A program made the translations under genes and the position numbers. From Pseudoscleropodium purum (taxonomy: Eukaryota; Streptophyta; Bryopsida; Hypnales; Brachytheciaceae), in the NCBI GenBank assembly GCA_963969395.1, contig OZ017801.1, positions 14,203,611 to 14,267,610 on the forward strand: a stretch of DNA of 64,000 bases, given 5' to 3'. Positions 23,455-36,487 of the stretch are shown here, piece after piece. A model generated the notes under the pieces. It worked only from the letters and a program-made list of their open reading frames with translations, was not told the origin of the DNA and searched no databases. Position 1 is the first letter of the stretch. Each line of letters opens with the position of its first letter.

Positions 23455-25790
23455 CAATTATAAATTAAAAGGTAAGTTGGATGCAATCAAGCTCTATCTT
23501 CAATTGTTTCCAATGTTATAGTTGGACTTCACAAAATCTTCATCCAAGCTTTAATATTCAAAACCACTACTTATACTCCAACATGAAATGTTATAAGTGA
23601 CTATATCTCCCGTTGTCGTGCTGTAAATACAGACATTATGTAGAATATGTATATTCACATTTTTTAGATAGGTTTGAATGTTTGTAACATTATAAAGAAG
23701 ATGACATCATTTGAGGTGGCTTCAAAGTGACGCCTTCTTTTTGCCATTATAAGTAACTATATAGAGAAGGATTCATTTGAAAGCTTCATCTCATTTGATA
23801 TTTTTTTTTAATTTTTTTTTATGTAGATTATATTATATCAAACTGAAGGGTTTTTTTAAGTCTCAAGATGAAGAATCTCAACCGGAACATAAATTTGAAT
23901 TTTCTTTATTGCAACTATCGGATCAACCACAACTACCACTAAATCTTTTATTGTTATATGGGTGATCAAAAGATGAAGTTGGGTCATTTTGACCACCGAA
24001 ACGTCGCATGGAGAAACGATGGTACAGTCATTCTCAATGCAATGTTCAAGCATTGGTGATTTTGTTGCAGATTGAATGTACTGAACTCGGCAACCGTGAA
24101 GTCACATTTGAAAAATGTTTTGAAGGTTTAAACAATGAGCAATATTATTGCATGATGAGGCCTATCAAAGGGAGTCGTGATCACCAATGATGGTTAAAAG
24201 AGCTAGTCAATCCTTTAACTAAGGCGGATCATGTCGATTATGTGGTTGCTACCATCAAACGCATCCTCAAATTCTTGCAGATGGAGTGTTATTTTGATTG
24301 GAGTTCTAGTTTTTTTTAACCTCTATTAGATATATGTTGGATTTTTAATTCTTCATTTCATAGTTGAAGTGATTTCTTACAATAATTTTGTATTTGTGAA
24401 GTAGTATGAAAAAAATATTCAAATAATTTGCCTTTTAGATCAACTTGAAGTGAATTTCTTTCAAAGATAAAGATAAAAAGATAGTTATGAATCAAATAAG
24501 TGTTCAATTATTGATATTATAACTTTAAAAGTGAGTTAGAAGCTAACCCTACTTGTTTGTGTAGTTAGGTGGAGAAAAAGGTGGATATTATTCCTTTTTT
24601 CTCCCGTTGTGAGTTTAGAAAGGATTTGAATGTTTGAAAGCCCATTGTATTGTGAATTTGAAAATTTTTGTAATAAAATTTGTAGGAGTTGTGTATTATG
24701 GTGTATAGTTTTTAAATTGATCTCACCTACTTGATTTGAAGTTGTAAATCAAAAGTTGTGCTTGTTTAAATGAAAGGAGGTTTGTTGCCTTCAAAATTAA
24801 AAAGCAAAGACTTTGACTAGCCATAAAAAATAGACATGTTTTTTTTATTTTGTAATGAGATTTGGAAGAAGTGTAAAAAATTGTGTTAACTTTTTATATA
24901 AATATTACTCATTTTATTTGAAATTTGTATAAGTGAGTTGTGAGTGTGGAAGTAAAGGAGGGTCTGCTATCCTTCTTTTCTCAAGGCCAAAATTTTGGAT
25001 GGCCATAAAAGTTGGACAAAGTTTTAGAATTACTTGAAATTTGGAGGAAAAAATAGAAGTTTGTATTAGCTTTTCACAAGCTATCACTCACTTCCTTTTG
25101 AGCTATAGAACAATGGCGACACTCATCCAAAATTCAATTTGAGAATTAAAGATTGAAGTTGGAGATTGAAGGAAGTTTTGAAAACTTGTATGTGTGTATG
25201 GCTTATTGCTTTGTAAAATTTGTTATTGCGAGCAGCTTGGGTTAAACCAATGCTAACCTCGTTTTGTGCTGTGGATGATGAAGTGGGATTAATTACCTAC
25301 ATGGTCAAGACTGGGTGATGAAGTGGGGTTAATAGCCTACATGGTCAAGACTTCCTTGTTCTCACGGTAAAGCTTAGTTCTTAAAGCTGATTACTAGGAG
25401 TTTGAAAGTTTAGGAGCCAATCTTTTGAATGGTTCAGCTTATGGTCTGGCCATCCCGTTTTACCCGTCCGAAGTTGTGGGATCTTATCATACACTTTAAA
25501 CCTTATATCTATTTAGAGCCAACCAATACAAGATAGGTCAATAAGTAACAGTTTGATGACAATTTAAAAGATTCGACATTCAAGTTTGAAGTAAAATGAA
25601 TCTACAGGTGACGAATTCGCTTCTATTTTTTTATTATTTTACGACTTCTTTCATTCTCAAATCATTTCTTGTTGCAATCAAATCTTTGTGATTTCTCGAG
25701 GTAAAAGCTCTGAACATGATACCATCAATAAAAAAAATCATCTGCAACCACTTAGTAAAGTAATAGTTGATTACTTTCTACAATGTGGAC
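23455..25790. other. AT-rich repeat-derived DNA, no gene recognised
   Basis: No recognisable domain. A 36-bp unit (GATGAAGTGGGATTAATTAC start) is duplicated at about 25276-25347. Loosely repetitive blocks occur at 24700-25200. The plus-strand ORF 24008-24190 has no recognisable similarity. The 3' part of the gypsy remnant to the right could extend into this region. Confidence 0.45.
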
Positions 25791-25794
25791 AAGT

Positions 25795-27155
25795 CTACCT
25801 TCTAGTAGGAAGAATAGCCAATGTCGATCGAAGATATGCTATGTGCCAACCTTGTTGATATAAATCACACAATAACATAGTTGTAGCACCCTTGCTCTCT
25901 CTACACACAAAGCATTTATATCCAGATGGAACCATTGCTAATTTTGAATTCATAGTCCTTTCAATTGGCAAATGACAAAGAATACAATTCTTTATGTTGC
26001 CCTTACACTCTTGTCCATCCTTCTTTTCCAAAAGAAGAACTCCACTAAGTAAAATGACTTGACCTTCAAAATAATTGATTCTATCCAAACATCCAAGGTT
26101 ATTAGTGCCTCATGTTGCAAATACATGCAATCTCCAACCTTGAATCGTCGAAGTTAACACCTATAAGCTCCACTTCTAATGCGTGCATACTTGAGCATAT
26201 TTCTATGTTGCACTATTGCCAAGTTCTCTATAGCCATTAGCATGGCCCTTTGAAAATACTCAACATGATCTTGCAGCACCTCTATCCAAACTCTTAGTCA
26301 TCCAAGTCTACTATAGAATCTAATTTCCCTCTCAACGTCAATGATAGCACTAACTCTTTGCCATACAATTATTAATAAGGGCTATAAAATGCAAGAGATA
26401 TCTATCGACAAAAGCGATAGCCCAAAGCTATTTATAGCAACTTCAAATTCCAATCTTGGTGATTGCCTGCCAACATTCTATACTTGCACAAACCACACTT
26501 GACTATTTCAACCACCCTCTTTATTAATCCATCAACCTTTAGGTGGTTCCTTGCATGATTTTATATAGTGATCAATTAGAACTTTAGTGCAAAGATCTTC
26601 AAATGCCCTAAGAAACTCTCTTTCTTGGTCTATCAACACTTCAACTAGAGCTCCAAATCTAGACAACACACAATCAAAGAATGTTGTTGCTACTAACTCT
26701 TAGAGAATTTTGTGGTAGTGCCACAAATTCAATCCACTTCCTAAAATACTCTACCATCACAAATACATATTTTGCACCTTGTGATGTAGTTGTCAATGAC
26801 CCAACAAAGTCAAGACTCCACTTATAGCCTAAATTCATGATTGGTAAAGGTTGCAGTTGAGGAATTAGAGTGTTGAAGCTTGATCTAATCCAATTGCAAA
26901 CTTCACACCTCCCCACATAGGTTGCTACCTCTTGTCTCATGCCCATCCACCAATATAAACCATATAATATGGAATATGTATAATGCACTCTAAAATGATC
27001 CAACTCTTCATGAATTTGACGTATCAATTGAAGACCTTAACTTGGCCTAGAAACAAACCTCCATGATCTATCTAGCCACTAACAAAAAATAAATCCATCT
27101 TTCAAATGAAATCTAGCCTATCGATGGACTATCCAATCTCTATCTTGAGATGTGG
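25795..27155 (-). pseudogene. Ty3/gypsy integrase remnant with PHD-like C-terminal tail
   Basis: Reading the minus strand from 27155, traces of the region upstream of integrase (RDWIV, FHLKDGFIF) lead to an open stretch 27027-26674. It has the HHCC zinc-binding region (HEELDHFRVHY to GRCEVC) and the core start (YKWSLDFVGSL). The core continues as VLIDQEREFLRAFEDLC near 26560-26650 and then decays with many stops. At 26088-25795 a C-terminal piece holds CHLPIERT, GYKCFVC and MLLCDLYQQGWH, a PHD-finger-like pattern in which two expected cysteines are tyrosines. The upstream part is cut by the CACTA insertion at 27159. It is inactive. Confidence 0.8.
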
Positions 27156-27158
27156 TAT

Positions 27159-29295
27159 CACTACAAGAAAAACGTGTCCTATGTGATCGACTGAAGTATG
27201 ACTGGGTGTCCTAAACGATTGAAAAACGACTGCAACTCTATAATTGCACCGGCAGCCCAAGGTGATAAAGGCAGTAGTCGTTGTGCAGTCATTTCTTAGT
27301 GGCATGGATGAGAGGCAAGGTTGGGAGATGGCCGGGAGAATTCATCCGACAGTTTTTAGTTACTACAGAATTGGATGTAGTGACGTGGACACGATGACCT
27401 ATCCATGCAACTGGGCATAGTCATTTCTGAGTTGGATCGTAACTGGGTCTCTACTATGTGTGTTCTAATAAATGACTAGAATATTACTAGACGTATATTT
27501 TCAATTCCCTTTGTAAAGAAGTTTAACAAGGAATTGTCTACATTATATTTTTTTCCCTTTTTTCGTTTAATTTCATATTTTTGGAATAGTCTTTCATCTT
27601 CTCTGAATTGAATAAATGATGGAGGACTATAGGAAAAAAAAATAGAAATTCAGAGAAAGGTTTGGGCGGTTGTAAATGTACTTGAAATTTATTTTAATTT
27701 TGGATGAACATTTAAAAAAAAAAAAAATACTAAAATCATTATGGGATACATAAGCATGTAAAGGGAAGAAAGAAGGGGAACTAAGTGAAAGCCATTAGCA
27801 TGGTTTTTGTTTTTATTGCATATTTTTTTCATGCATCTTTCATATTTATCGGCGTGCATACATTAAATTTGTAGGATTAATTTTTTTTAAATCAACTAAT
27901 GCAGTGAAAGCTATATCTGCCCTATTTACCTTTTTATTTCAGGTTCATTTCATGTATACTTCTTTGATATTTTTGGATAGAATTATTATTGGATGCGTAA
28001 TGAAAAAATATGAAAAAAAGTCGAAGTCTTTTTCACTTTTTTCCTTTAAATTTCATATTTTTTTCATACTTCTTGGATATTTTTTCGACTAAATACATGA
28101 TAAAGGAGTAATGCAAAAAAATGGAAACTAAGACAGAGGCTTTTTCACTTTTTTCCTTTAAATTTCATATTTTTTTATTCTTCTTAGATATTTTTTGGAC
28201 TGAATATATGATGGAGGAATAATGAAAAAAATGGAAATTAAGACAAAGCTATTTGCACTTTTATAATTTAAATTATATTTTTTTTGTTGAATGTTTTTTA
28301 GAGGTAACTCAATCAAAGGAGTGACATGCACCTCTGAAGCCCTATGGTACACCGTCTTAGTTGTAGATTAGTTGTGCTTCAACTATGACATTACCCATAA
28401 ATGACTCTAGAGCCCAAGTGATTGCATGTACCTCCATGAATGACTATGACATTACTCATAAATGACTCTAGAGCCCAATTGTGAACTACCATACTTAAGC
28501 AATCATTTTCAATCTATTGAGCAAATTTGTCTATAACTTTTGATTTGAGGCTCAAAATGTAAAATGAATTTTTGGAGATGAAAGTGAAATTGATTTCCTA
28601 ACTTTCATTAGTTCAAAGTTTTTTGAAGAAAATTAATCTACTATACCTCAATGAGGTTTGAAATATTATTTGTAACACAATTTCAGCATTTTACATATCC
28701 CACATCATTTGTCTTGCCTACTATTACTCCACTTCTATAAAAGGCTTGTCATTTCATCTCTATATACTTATCCACTCATGCAAGACATAAGCCAAATATG
28801 GTGTATATTGTATGATGTATTGTATTTCATATATTGTGTATGGTTTATTATATTTGGTATTTTGTGTATGGTGTATTGTATTTTGTATATGGTGTATTGC
28901 TATAAAACTTTGAATGTATTCATATGTGTGTAGAATGATAGGTCCTTATCTATACTTCAGAATGACTACATGTCACTTAAAAATGATTGGAGAATCTTGA
29001 AAGCACATCCTACAAACAATAGTAAAATGACTAGACACTTGTCAAAGTGTCATTCCTCGTACATTGAAGATAACTACAGAATGACTGGACACGTGTTGGC
29101 CTTGCATTGGTCAATTCAACTCCTTCACAACTACAAAATGACTACAAAATGATTGGACACGTGTTGGTTTTGCATTGGTCAATCCAACTCCTTCACAACT
29201 ACAGAATGACAAGACACGTGTCAGCCTTGCATTGGTCATCTAACTCCTTCACAACTATTGAATGACTACAAAATGACTCACGCAAAAGTCCATGT
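27159..29295. mobile_element. CACTA transposon, 3'-truncated, inserted in gypsy integrase DNA
   Basis: The left end CACTACAAGAAAAACG begins at 27159, preceded by TAT. About 28500-28760 matches 22550-22810 of the complete CACTA. No matching CACTA right end is present before the hAT terminus at 29378, so the 3' end is missing; the end coordinate given is approximate. No transposase frame was seen. A GTATGGTGTATTGTATTTTG-type minisatellite lies at about 28798-28903. Confidence 0.7.
29069..29275. repeat. Three tandem about 70-bp units, CACTA subterminal region
   Basis: Three imperfect units carry GGACACGTGTTGG (or GACACGTGTCAG), TTGCATTGGTCA and AACTCCTTCACAACTA. Each includes the G-box-like palindrome CACGTG and ATGACTACAAAATGA-type words. 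Such subterminal repeats typically bind CACTA regulatory proteins. Confidence 0.65.
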
Positions 29296-29399
29296 CAACA
29301 GTGGGCAAACAAATTTTTCAAAAAATGGGCAACTGCCCAACCTTCTTAAAAATAATTTCCCTAAACTTCATCCATTCCAGGGTTGACGAATCTCTACGT

Positions 29400-29520
29400 C
29401 CGCCCCAAAATAGCGTCCGTTTTCCGGACGTCCAGACGCACGGATGCTAGCGGACGCAGCGTCCCTCCCGCAGTCGGAAGGTGGACGCGCGGGGCGGGGC
29501 GGACGGACGGGGCGGCTTAG
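29400..29520. repeat. GC-rich CGGACGG array 1 (hAT subterminal)
   Basis: Repeats of GGACG, GCGTCC and CGGACGG lie directly inside the left terminus, in otherwise AT-rich DNA. CGG-containing subterminal repeats are the transposase-binding sites in hAT elements such as Ac (AAACGG); the same role is inferred here. Confidence 0.7.
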
Positions 29521-29866
29521 AAAATCCATTTTGGGTTTTTTGTTTTGATTGTTTTCACCAATGAGAGATTGAGAGTGAAGTCATTTGGATTTTGATTTTT
29601 CTTATATTGCAATTGCGATTCAATAGAGTTGTATATCACTATTTATGTAAAAGTTGAAATATGAAATATATTTTTAATTTTTTTTGTTGAATTTCATTTT
29701 GATTTAGAAACAAAATCACTTTAAAATCCAGCGAGATGTATATCATCAATAAACAAACAATTTTATAATAAAATGATTGAAGAAACCGTCGTCATTTGTC
29801 AACATGAGCTCCATATATCATGAGCAACTAAACAATCAAACATCTAAATTCACATCTCCACAATTC

Positions 29867-32800
29867 CTATGGACGCCAATCCACATCTCCTTTAACCTCA
29901 GCTCCACTACTCTCTCCTGCAGCTCTCCGTTCAAAATCTTCATTATCGGAGTCATCTTCATTGTCGGAGTCATCTTCATTGTTGGAATCAAGTATCGTTG
30001 TCTCCTTCAAGTCTTCTCTCGAAGTAGGTTTACTCCCTTTTTTTGAATTTAATTTTTCTTTTTTTACTTTGACAGAACGATTAAAGGCTTTTTGAATAGG
30101 AGCTTTTCTTTTCTTTCTATTTGACAAAGTAGCAACATTTTCATCAAGAGGGGTCCTATTCTTCATTGGAGAGATAGCAAAAGGTTGCATTTCTCTTTTT
30201 GCTTTCACCTTACTTGATTCTTGAACCATCAATCTCAATGTAGGGTCGACATGTCCATGAACGGTTATCTCCACTTTGGCTTTCTTTTGAAGTAATAGAC
30301 TGCCGTTTGTTGTTTTGATGGGTTTTTGCACCATTCCTTTTTCTAGAATGCGAGCATGCAAAGATGCCAATGGCATCCGATCACTATCCGTATCACTTAG
30401 GCTTGTAGGTGATGACGCTACTTTCCGTAGATTACCGCCTGTAGAATTTTTTTTGGAAATGTTCATTAGGCGTTTTCCATATCCAAAGCTCTGAGAATCA
30501 TTCAATCGTGTGCTAACAGACTTCAACGGTATTGGTGGAAGAGCACTAGATCTCGGTACTTCAAAAATTGACTTCATTGGCTCTTTTCCTTTATCACTCT
30601 TCACAATTGCCGAATTTGTGACTGCCATCCCAAGTGAATCATTATTTTTCTGTACCGCAATATTTGGTTCCCCCTCATCACCACTATTATTGCCCACATC
30701 TTTTGGAACGTCCACCTCCATGACCGCATCTTCTCTTTTGTCGTTTCATTGCACTACATTTAATGCCACAGATGGAGATTGAGAAATTAGAACTTCTTCA
30801 TTTCTCCCATCATCACCAATAGCATTCTCATTGATTTTCACCTTTTTGGCAATAGCGTTTGCCTTTTTCGATAGAATGTTTTCGCTATTCAAGAATCTCA
30901 TTCCATTGCAATATGCAGTTAAAGAAGGTAGATTCTCCTATACTTCTACATTGTCCTCGTCTTCACAAAAGGTATATGCATCGTTTGCATTGTCGGGAAC
31001 GACATCTTTGCGCTTTAGATGATAATCATGTGTATCATTCACCAAATCGGGAAAGCCTTCTATAACGTCTTCATCTCCCCATACTGTCGCACGATTGAAG
31101 TCATCTCCGCCATCTACAGCTGAAAGGGCCCTTTCCAAATCCTCGTCATCATTGTCATCATCGTCTTCTAACGTCGGTCTATCTGAATCCTCTGATTCCA
31201 TCGAATCCACATTATCATTATACCATTTTTTTTCATCTTTTTTCTTCGATGCGTTTAATACTTTGGAATTGGTATACACGTACACCAAATCCGCTGCTCT
31301 CTCCGGCTTCAATTCATTTCGAGATTTGTTGTAAACAAAAGAATAGTTGCTTCAATTCCGTTCACATGAAGATGATGACACGGGTTCAACCAATATCCTC
31401 TTCGCTAATGGAGCTATAAACTTGCCACATGCACCTTCAAAATCCCACCAAGCATGTGCGGACAACATTTGATCTCTCGGATTCAACATATTGTGGAATG
31501 GAGGTTCCTTGTGTCGAAAAGCTACAAATTCCTTCACCACTGCTGCATATTCATCCGGTTTACATATTCTCTCCAAAACTTTCTTACATCCTGACATTGC
31601 ATCTGCGTCATCCGCTAGCTCTTTGTCATGAAGAAGGTATGGATTCAAAAGAGCTGCGGCTAATTGGAGATCGTTGTCCACTATTCTTCTTCGGGCATAA
31701 AAAGACTTTACCAATGGAATTGCAAGTTCTTCTAGCAAACAAAATGGTGGACTTTGTAATCCGTTCACGTGCTTCTCTAACTTCCTCATGATATGCAACA
31801 CCTTCCCTATGCATGATTATTTTGAATCCAAATCGCGGAGTGCACATATGATTGGTTCAACCATCTCCACATAATTGATGGACTGATTCCACAAATGGTC
31901 ATCAAGAACAATTTTCTTCACCGCTAAGGCCAAGTCTTTTGGTTGGACTTTAGCTCCATGTTTCTTCTTGAGAGTATGTACATACTCAACCCATTGCGGA
32001 TCTACCACCGTTTGTTCCAATGCTCCTCTCAATTTTGTTAAACGGTCCATCATGATAAATTTAGAGGCGAACCTTGTATCCCCAGGCATCAAGAGACCAA
32101 GATTTGGCGAATACTTTCGCAATAGAGCTAGCGGCATATATGTCTTCCTGATAAATTTAGCTACAAAAACTCCTTTATCCAATTTGGAAGCAATCCATTT
32201 CTGTGCAGCCCAATCTTTCAACAACAAATTCAATGGATGTACCACGCACCCTTGGTAAAAAATATGAAGATATTTTGCAGATATTACATCCCATGCGAAC
32301 GGATTCACAACAGCATTATCCGTAGTTTTTAACACGACGTTCTTGAACCCCACTTGTTCAATGAACTTTTCCAACACAGCTGCCAAGTACTCCGCATTTT
32401 TTTCACAACCACTTGTATCCACAGATCCAAGAAATTCTTCACCTGCGGATGATACAAGCATGGCATTGATGAGAGGTCGATTAGTCACTGAGCTCCATCC
32501 ATCAATGGACAATGTTGCTCCAAATTTTCGAATGTTATCTTTGGTCCGTGCATTCAACTGTGTCTGAATGTTGGTCTTCGCCTCATTCAACAATTTGTAT
32601 CGAAGGTCGTGGTATGAGGGAGGAATGTATGACCTACCGAACGCAGCCGTTTTCTTCACTGCTTCTTTATAAGCTGGATTTCGAGCCATGGAAAATGGTA
32701 TGTTCGTCGAATAAAAAAAATTTGCCCACATTGAATGTAATTTGCGTCTATGACCTTGTTCAAACCCATTCACTAAGCTGCCTTGCCTCTGAGGTCTAGA

Positions 32801-33274
32801 ACTTGATGCCCTTGGGGTTTCACGTTCACTAGAAGCTTCCGTACTCAAAGTCATTTCAGTTGTGGCACATATTATTGATACCAATTCTTTGGACGCTGGA
32901 CAAGAGTCTTCGTGGTTAGAATGCGACACAGCCTTTCTGGCCGAAAACTCTTGGACATCTGAAGGGCCAGGGTTGCCATCCACATTGTCCATTACAACGC
33001 GTTTTGGAAAAACTCCTTCGCAATGCCGAAATAAATCTCGAACTGCCATTGGTAATCGTAGACAAAGGCTCACCCCTTTATCATGTACACCTCCAGGCCC
33101 AGAATAGCTTAAGTGGCTGAACATACGGCTGAGCTTCCTTGACATACTTACTTTGCAAAGCCTACATTTTACTTTACGAGCCTCTTGCACACTATACCAA
33201 GGAGAAAAATCCCCCGTCGGTTTGGCCACTATACTGACAAGTGTATGTTTTACCTCAATTTCAAAAGAAACCAA
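29867..33274 (-). pseudogene. hAT transposase (BED-like finger, DUF659, dimerisation domain), nonsense-decayed
   Basis: One minus-strand frame runs from ATG 33274 to a stop at 29867-29869, about 1136 codons. It has no frameshift but four in-frame stops at 31817 (TAA), 31352 (TGA), 30938 (TAG) and 30746 (TGA). In order there are a BED-like finger (CRLCKVSMSRKLSRMFSHLS), the DUF659 core (TLSIDGWSSVTNRPLINAM, TTDNAV, GCVVHPLNLLLKDW), a middle region, and the hAT C-terminal dimerisation motif (AHAWWDFEGACGKFIAPLA, SSSSCERN, then YSFVYNKSRNELKPERAADL). The 31352 stop replaces the conserved Trp after CERN (TGG to TGA). Beyond the dimerisation motif a further about 400 codons are Lys/Arg-rich then acidic, with DSDNEDDSDNED near the end, an unusually long tail. 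It acted as cut-and-paste transposase and is no longer translatable in full. Confidence 0.9.
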
Positions 33275-33539
33275 TAGAATGTTTTAAATTTGAAACCCAC
33301 AATGTGACAATGTATACAATATCAATGAAATTAGTCATATAAAGCTTTGAAAATCAAAGCCCCCCCGTCCACCGAACTATGCATTACCAAGCAAGAGACA
33401 CAATAAAATGCAGCTCATAGCCCTTGGAAATCTTAGCGTTCGGTTTTTCGAGAGTGAATACCAAAGCTTCTCTTCTAACATTTATAGTCCCCTCCAGAAA
33501 ATTAAAGGTTCATTTTTAGGGTTTCCATTCAAAAACAAA

Positions 33540-33770
33540 CAGCGGCCCGGACGGAGCTGAAGCGGGCAAGCGGACGGACCGGTCGGACGGGGCGGGCGGG
33601 CGGACAGGCCAGACGGGTCGAACGGGCGGTCGAACGCGGCAGACGGGGCGGTCGGAAGAGACTGTCCGCACTGTCCACCTTCTGACGCTGTCCACGCTTT
33701 GGACACACTGACCACCCCACTTAAACATTGACCGTCGACGGCGTCCGCCCAGCCGTCCATTGGAGCATCC
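33540..33770. repeat. GC-rich CGGACGG array 2, upstream of the transposase
   Basis: Dense CGGACGGGG and GGGCGG words, then a GGAAG...GTCCACCTTCTGACG segment. In reverse complement the latter resembles the left terminus (CAGAAGGTGGACAG against CGGAAGGTGGACGC near 29478). It may be the eroded right end of the transposase-bearing element; no CAGGGTTG end remains. Confidence 0.6.
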
Positions 33771-33779
33771 TATGAGGTC

Positions 33780-36480
33780 AATATTACTCAAAAAGAGCGG
33801 TAACATTTGAAAAATAAAACAGCCTAATAATCACTACTAAATGAGGATCAATGTAATTGATTTATCATTTTATTTTTAAAAAAAATGTAAATCCTAAACC
33901 CTATACCCTAATTACCCTAAACCTTTTCTTTTCTCCCTTAAATTGTTTTACGAATGAGGGGAATGTGGTTAAATTGAATATGTTTGGATTATTTACTCAT
34001 ATTATCCCTCTGAATAGGTTTTGAGAAGATCTGAAGATGGTGGGGATTTTTTTAAAGTTCATTAGAAAATCAAATGTTTTGCAAAAATAGTCAATTCCTT
34101 TTTCATGGTAAGCAAATGAAATTTTTATAAAAGGCCCCAATACATAATTAGAATAACAGTTTAATGGATTTCAACCTCATGATATTTAATGAAAGGTTGT
34201 GATTTCTAATTAGAAGTGCATCACGATCTTCAAATGAACATCGAGTCTTTCATATTTTTTAATGAAATTTTGATTAGATTTGAAAAGAAAGAAAACAAAT
34301 CAATGTTTTAACTTTCAAATCATGTATGGCTATATTTTTCCTTAAAAACATAGAAAAATTCATTACTTGAGTTGGTTGAGTAGAATACATTATACACTTA
34401 TACATGTGCTATATTTATTTTGAAGGGTAATTCTAATATTCTTATTTCAGATGTTTTTAAATATTAATTTAAAAAAAGAGGGTTCATTGTTTAAAGATCT
34501 AAAAAATTGACAAACATAATTTCTATTACAAATAGGAATTGAATTCGGAATTCGAATTTTGAAATGATTCAAATGAACAAGATATTGATTATAAAATATT
34601 TCTTCATTTGAGTTTTCAAAATGAATTCACGAAACAATTGCAAACTTTTGAACTTAGGTATATGATATTGTTTTCAGTTTGTACTTTGTAGAGTATAATA
34701 CTTCAATTTTAATCCTAAATAAATGAAAAACTCCACATAAATCAAATGTTTCTATGTATTGGACAAAGATTTCTACCAATTAATATGATAATTAAATACA
34801 TTGTTATATTTCATAAAATATTCTACATAGAAAGAAAAAATCATTTCAGTTTTCAATCATGATAAACGATGTCTTCTACTCTTTCTGTTATATGTTCATT
34901 TTGTATAACGTGTACATTGTACAATCTTTGAGAGCAGGGTAGTTCATTTTTGACTCTCATTGAAATAGAAAATATATTTGTGTTTGGATTTTGAAATCAT
35001 TATGTATTCTACGATCTTGCGAGAATGCATCTTGCTCCTTCCTTTTAATCCTTTTAATATTTTCTTTTTTTTCCTTTGCTTTCTCGTAGGGCTCTTGTTC
35101 TCTTCATTTGACCAGCCTATTTGGCTTGACTCTCAGTTTTTTTTTTTTTTAATGCAATGGTTTATGCATATGTTATAAAAAATATATATTATTTATTTAA
35201 AATTAATATATTGATGAACAAACGCATAAAGGCATTGAATGCTTTCACATTTAAAGTTATAAATTTATCATAAATCACTCTTGCAAATTTGAATGATTGA
35301 ATCAAAAATTTGAAAATGTAATTACAAGAGCTTTCAATTCAATCAATTGCATAAATCATAAATGTTGAAATGTAGCTCGTATGAGTTTAGCATCTATGAA
35401 GATTAATTCATGCCATCCACATGCAATTTTCCAATTTAATAAAATGCAATTAAGTACTTCAATTTCTTTCCCTTCAATTCTCCAAGTAACATTCACTTCA
35501 TATCTTTCTCTATTTGAACATGCACTCTTATTTGATTGATGAAGAATAGATTTATGAAATATATAATCATTGATTTGTTTATGTTGATTTATCTAATATA
35601 TTTTATGTTTGTATATATATATATATATATCATTAAAGGAGTATGGAAGACAAGATTGACAAATTGTGTTCAAATGTTGTTGATTTTGAAATGATTTAGT
35701 ACTATATCATTTATAAGAATATTATAATAGTATTATGTTATAATATTCCTAAAACAATTGCAACAAATATTAAAATACATGCTAAGTTAGGTTTGTTAGC
35801 CTACCAATTGTTCATTAATAGACATAATTGAGTAGCCCCCTTAAATAAAACACTCAATATCTAATATCTTACAATCCAAATGGTGGATTTGTCTAAAATT
35901 TTTTCTACATCTTTTTCAACTAATTTACTACAAGATCCTACGGTTACATATGCCCAAAAGTATTTTTCTTCCAAGACTTGGTATTTGCACTACTAATGGC
36001 AGTTTTGAAGTGTTTTTAGTGAAAAGAACTTTAGGGGCTAAACATCTATACCGTTAGATTTTGAAAAAAAAACAATTTGCTTCATTGGGGATAACTATAA
36101 GTCCATGCTCTTTTTCGATAGCCAAAACACACTTGCAAGGACTTGGACATTTAGCGGTTTACTAAGTGATTAGACGTCAACTAATTCAATTTAATAGTAG
36201 AATTTTTATTCAATTACCTTCTTACAATTGCTTTATAGACAATGCAACGTGAATATTTGGATACTTATATTAAACGTCGCAATCCTTTCGTGAATTTTTG
36301 CACATTTTAGGTCATATCTTTGTACAAAAATATCATTTACCAAGAATTCATAAATTTGGTCATAAAGGAAGGCTACCTTTTTTAATTTCAAATTTTACAT
36401 TGAATGAATGAAAAGTTAGTTGGACTATACAGTGCCATAAAGACCTTTGTTTATCGTGCAAAATATGGATGTCGAAGCGT
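33780..36480. other. AT-rich DNA between the two hAT-type units
   Basis: No gene seen. 35880-36037 matches the right part of the TTAA-bounded element at 8011-8992 and ends CTTTAGGGG followed by CTAA, so it is a left-truncated or eroded copy. Degenerate CCCTAAA words occur at 33895-33925 and an (AT)n run near 35613-35630. Confidence 0.5.
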
Positions 36481-36487
36481 TTCAGGG

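Noticed and set aside
24008..24300. Plus ORF MEKRWYSHSQCNV with a following open stretch (LTKADHVDYVVATIKRIL)
   Set aside because: It looks faintly coding, but no domain was recognised and several stops intervene; left as unassigned repeat-derived DNA.
33482..33806. Three overlapping minus ORFs of 63-96 codons in the GC array
   Set aside because: Repeat-derived low-complexity frames without a domain.
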